Assembly: GCF_034119865.1 (NCBI RefSeq)
Contig: NZ_CP139421.1
Location: forward strand, 1,674,001-1,738,000
Reading direction: 5' to 3'
DNA length: 64,000 nt
DNA from: Algoriphagus sp. NG3
GTDB taxonomy: Bacteria; Bacteroidota; Bacteroidia; Cytophagales; Cyclobacteriaceae
Shown here: positions 63,304 through 64,000 of the stretch, piece after piece
How the letters are laid out: every line of letters begins with the position of its first letter
Position numbering within the stretch: position 1 is the stretch's first letter
Translations under genes and position numbers: made by a program
Notes under the pieces: model-generated
The model's database searches: none
What the model was told of the DNA's origin: nothing
Seen by the model: the letters and a program-made list of their open reading frames with translations, nothing else

Positions 63304-64000
63304 ATGATACCAAACAAACCGATTAGAATTGCCATTAATGGATTTGGTCGTATAGGCCGATATACTGCCAAACTAATCCTGGAAAATGAAGCATTTAACT
63401 TGGTGGCTATAAATGATTTGGCCGATAATTCAGCTATTGCCCATTTACTTAAATACGATTCTATTCATGGGAAATCTGAAAGTAACATTGAGCTCCATGA
63501 AAGCTTTTTACAAGTAAATGATCATGAAATCCAACTTTTCAGTCAGGCTGACCCTAATCAACTTCCCTGGGGAAGCCTTGATATTGACTTGGTCATAGAG
63601 TGTACAGGTAGATTTACCGACCGGGTGGGTGCGGAAAAACACCTAAAGGCAGGTGCTAAACGAGTAATCATTTCAGCTCCCTCCATGGATCCGACTATCA
63701 AAATGGTGGTATTGGGCGTGAATGATTCTATTCTGACCCGCAAGGAACAAATAGTTTCCAATGCTTCCTGCACCACAAACTGTCTTGCCCCTATGGTGAA
63801 AGTGCTGGATGATAGTTTTGGTGTGGTAAAGGGCTATGCCTCTACAGTGCACTCCTATACCAATGATCAAAATCTACATGATGCACCGCATCGGGATCTT
63901 AGGCGTGCCAGGGCAGCTGCTTATTCTATTATTCCTACTACTACCAATGCAGGAAAAGCGTTGGACGAGATCCTCCCAGAGCTAGCCGGGAAGATAGAAG
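63304..64000 (+). CDS. gap: Glyceraldehyde-3-phosphate dehydrogenase (partial, 3' end beyond window)
   Basis: The frame is open to the window edge, so only the first ~232 residues are seen. NAD site: IRIAINGFGRIGRYTAK. The catalytic Cys is in VSNASCTTNCLAP, and the segment HSYTNDQNLHDAPHRDLRRARAA matches the loop after it that binds phosphate. It catalyses the NAD-dependent oxidation of glyceraldehyde 3-phosphate to 1,3-bisphosphoglycerate in glycolysis, and the reverse. Its own start region carries a clear promoter-like pair. Confidence 0.95.
   Translation, partial: MIPNKPIRIAINGFGRIGRYTAKLILENEAFNLVAINDLADNSAIAHLLKYDSIHGKSESNIELHESFLQVNDHEIQLFSQADPNQLPWGSLDIDLVIECTGRFTDRVGAEKHLKAGAKRVIISAPSMDPTIKMVVLGVNDSILTRKEQIVSNASCTTNCLAPMVKVLDDSFGVVKGYASTVHSYTNDQNLHDAPHRDLRRARAAAYSIIPTTTNAGKALDEILPELAGKIE

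Overview
The window comes from a Bacteroidota chromosome, most likely a Cytophagales member close to Cyclobacteriaceae/Algoriphagus. This is judged from gene content, not from any search. The supporting signs are a CHU_C/SprB-type gliding/secretion surface protein, GldC, a LytS/LytTR pair, PadR plus ABC-permease pairs, a TonB receptor with a carboxypeptidase-like N-domain, two PVC-type dehydrogenase/cytochrome lipoproteins, the ftsX-DUF3098-uppP-truB-ribF block, AT-rich leaders without Shine-Dalgarno sequences, and a TTTG/TAnnTTTG-like promoter before gap.

Region by region. 0-2.4 kb holds the end of a surface protein and a serine hydrolase. 2.8-6.0 kb is an accessory island: a toxin, antitoxin and SecB-like chaperone operon (a TAC-type system), an XRE regulator, and a 5'-truncated AlbA_2/RecG-like gene. 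6.3-14.1 kb has an SLC13 transporter, a REP-like repeat, a LytS/LytTR two-component system, an AraC regulator, a small exported protein and a cysteine desulfurase. 14.5-17.1 kb encodes a two-subunit molybdenum hydroxylase (IorAB type); probable helpers for its cofactor (XdhC and a MocA-like nucleotidyltransferase) lie at 41.0-42.7 kb. 17.4-24 kb has a metallo-hydrolase, a Gfo/Idh oxidoreductase, a DUF2911 protein and a minus-strand operon (esterase, GH43 arabinanase-like enzyme, AraD1/GguC) that looks like arabinan/L-arabinose use.

24.4-37.9 kb is mostly single metabolic genes: an alpha/beta hydrolase, an LLM flavoprotein, PadR plus ABC permease, DinB, a PVC cytochrome lipoprotein, a DUF4230 protein, an aldo/keto reductase, a methyltransferase, an aldose epimerase-like protein and msrB. 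An intergenic cluster of palindromes follows, then a CE15-type glucuronoyl esterase. 43.1-46.9 kb has a PRC-barrel protein and a SAM-riboswitch-controlled metY-metX methionine operon. 47.4-53.6 kb is housekeeping: pdeM, ftsX, DUF3098, uppP, truB, ribF, a two-subunit CoA-transferase and gldC. 53.9-58.3 kb is a TonB receptor plus an SGNH-like lipoprotein whose nucleophile serine appears to be lost. 58.4-62.7 kb is a 1139-residue PVC/HEAT/cytochrome lipoprotein translationally coupled to a PIG-L deacetylase. The window ends with two tandem tRNA-Glu genes with their own terminator and the first two thirds of gap.

The most interesting items are the TAC-like operon, the SGNH-like lipoprotein without its serine, and the coupled cytochrome/PIG-L pair. 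I saw no CRISPR array, prophage, insertion sequence or rRNA.
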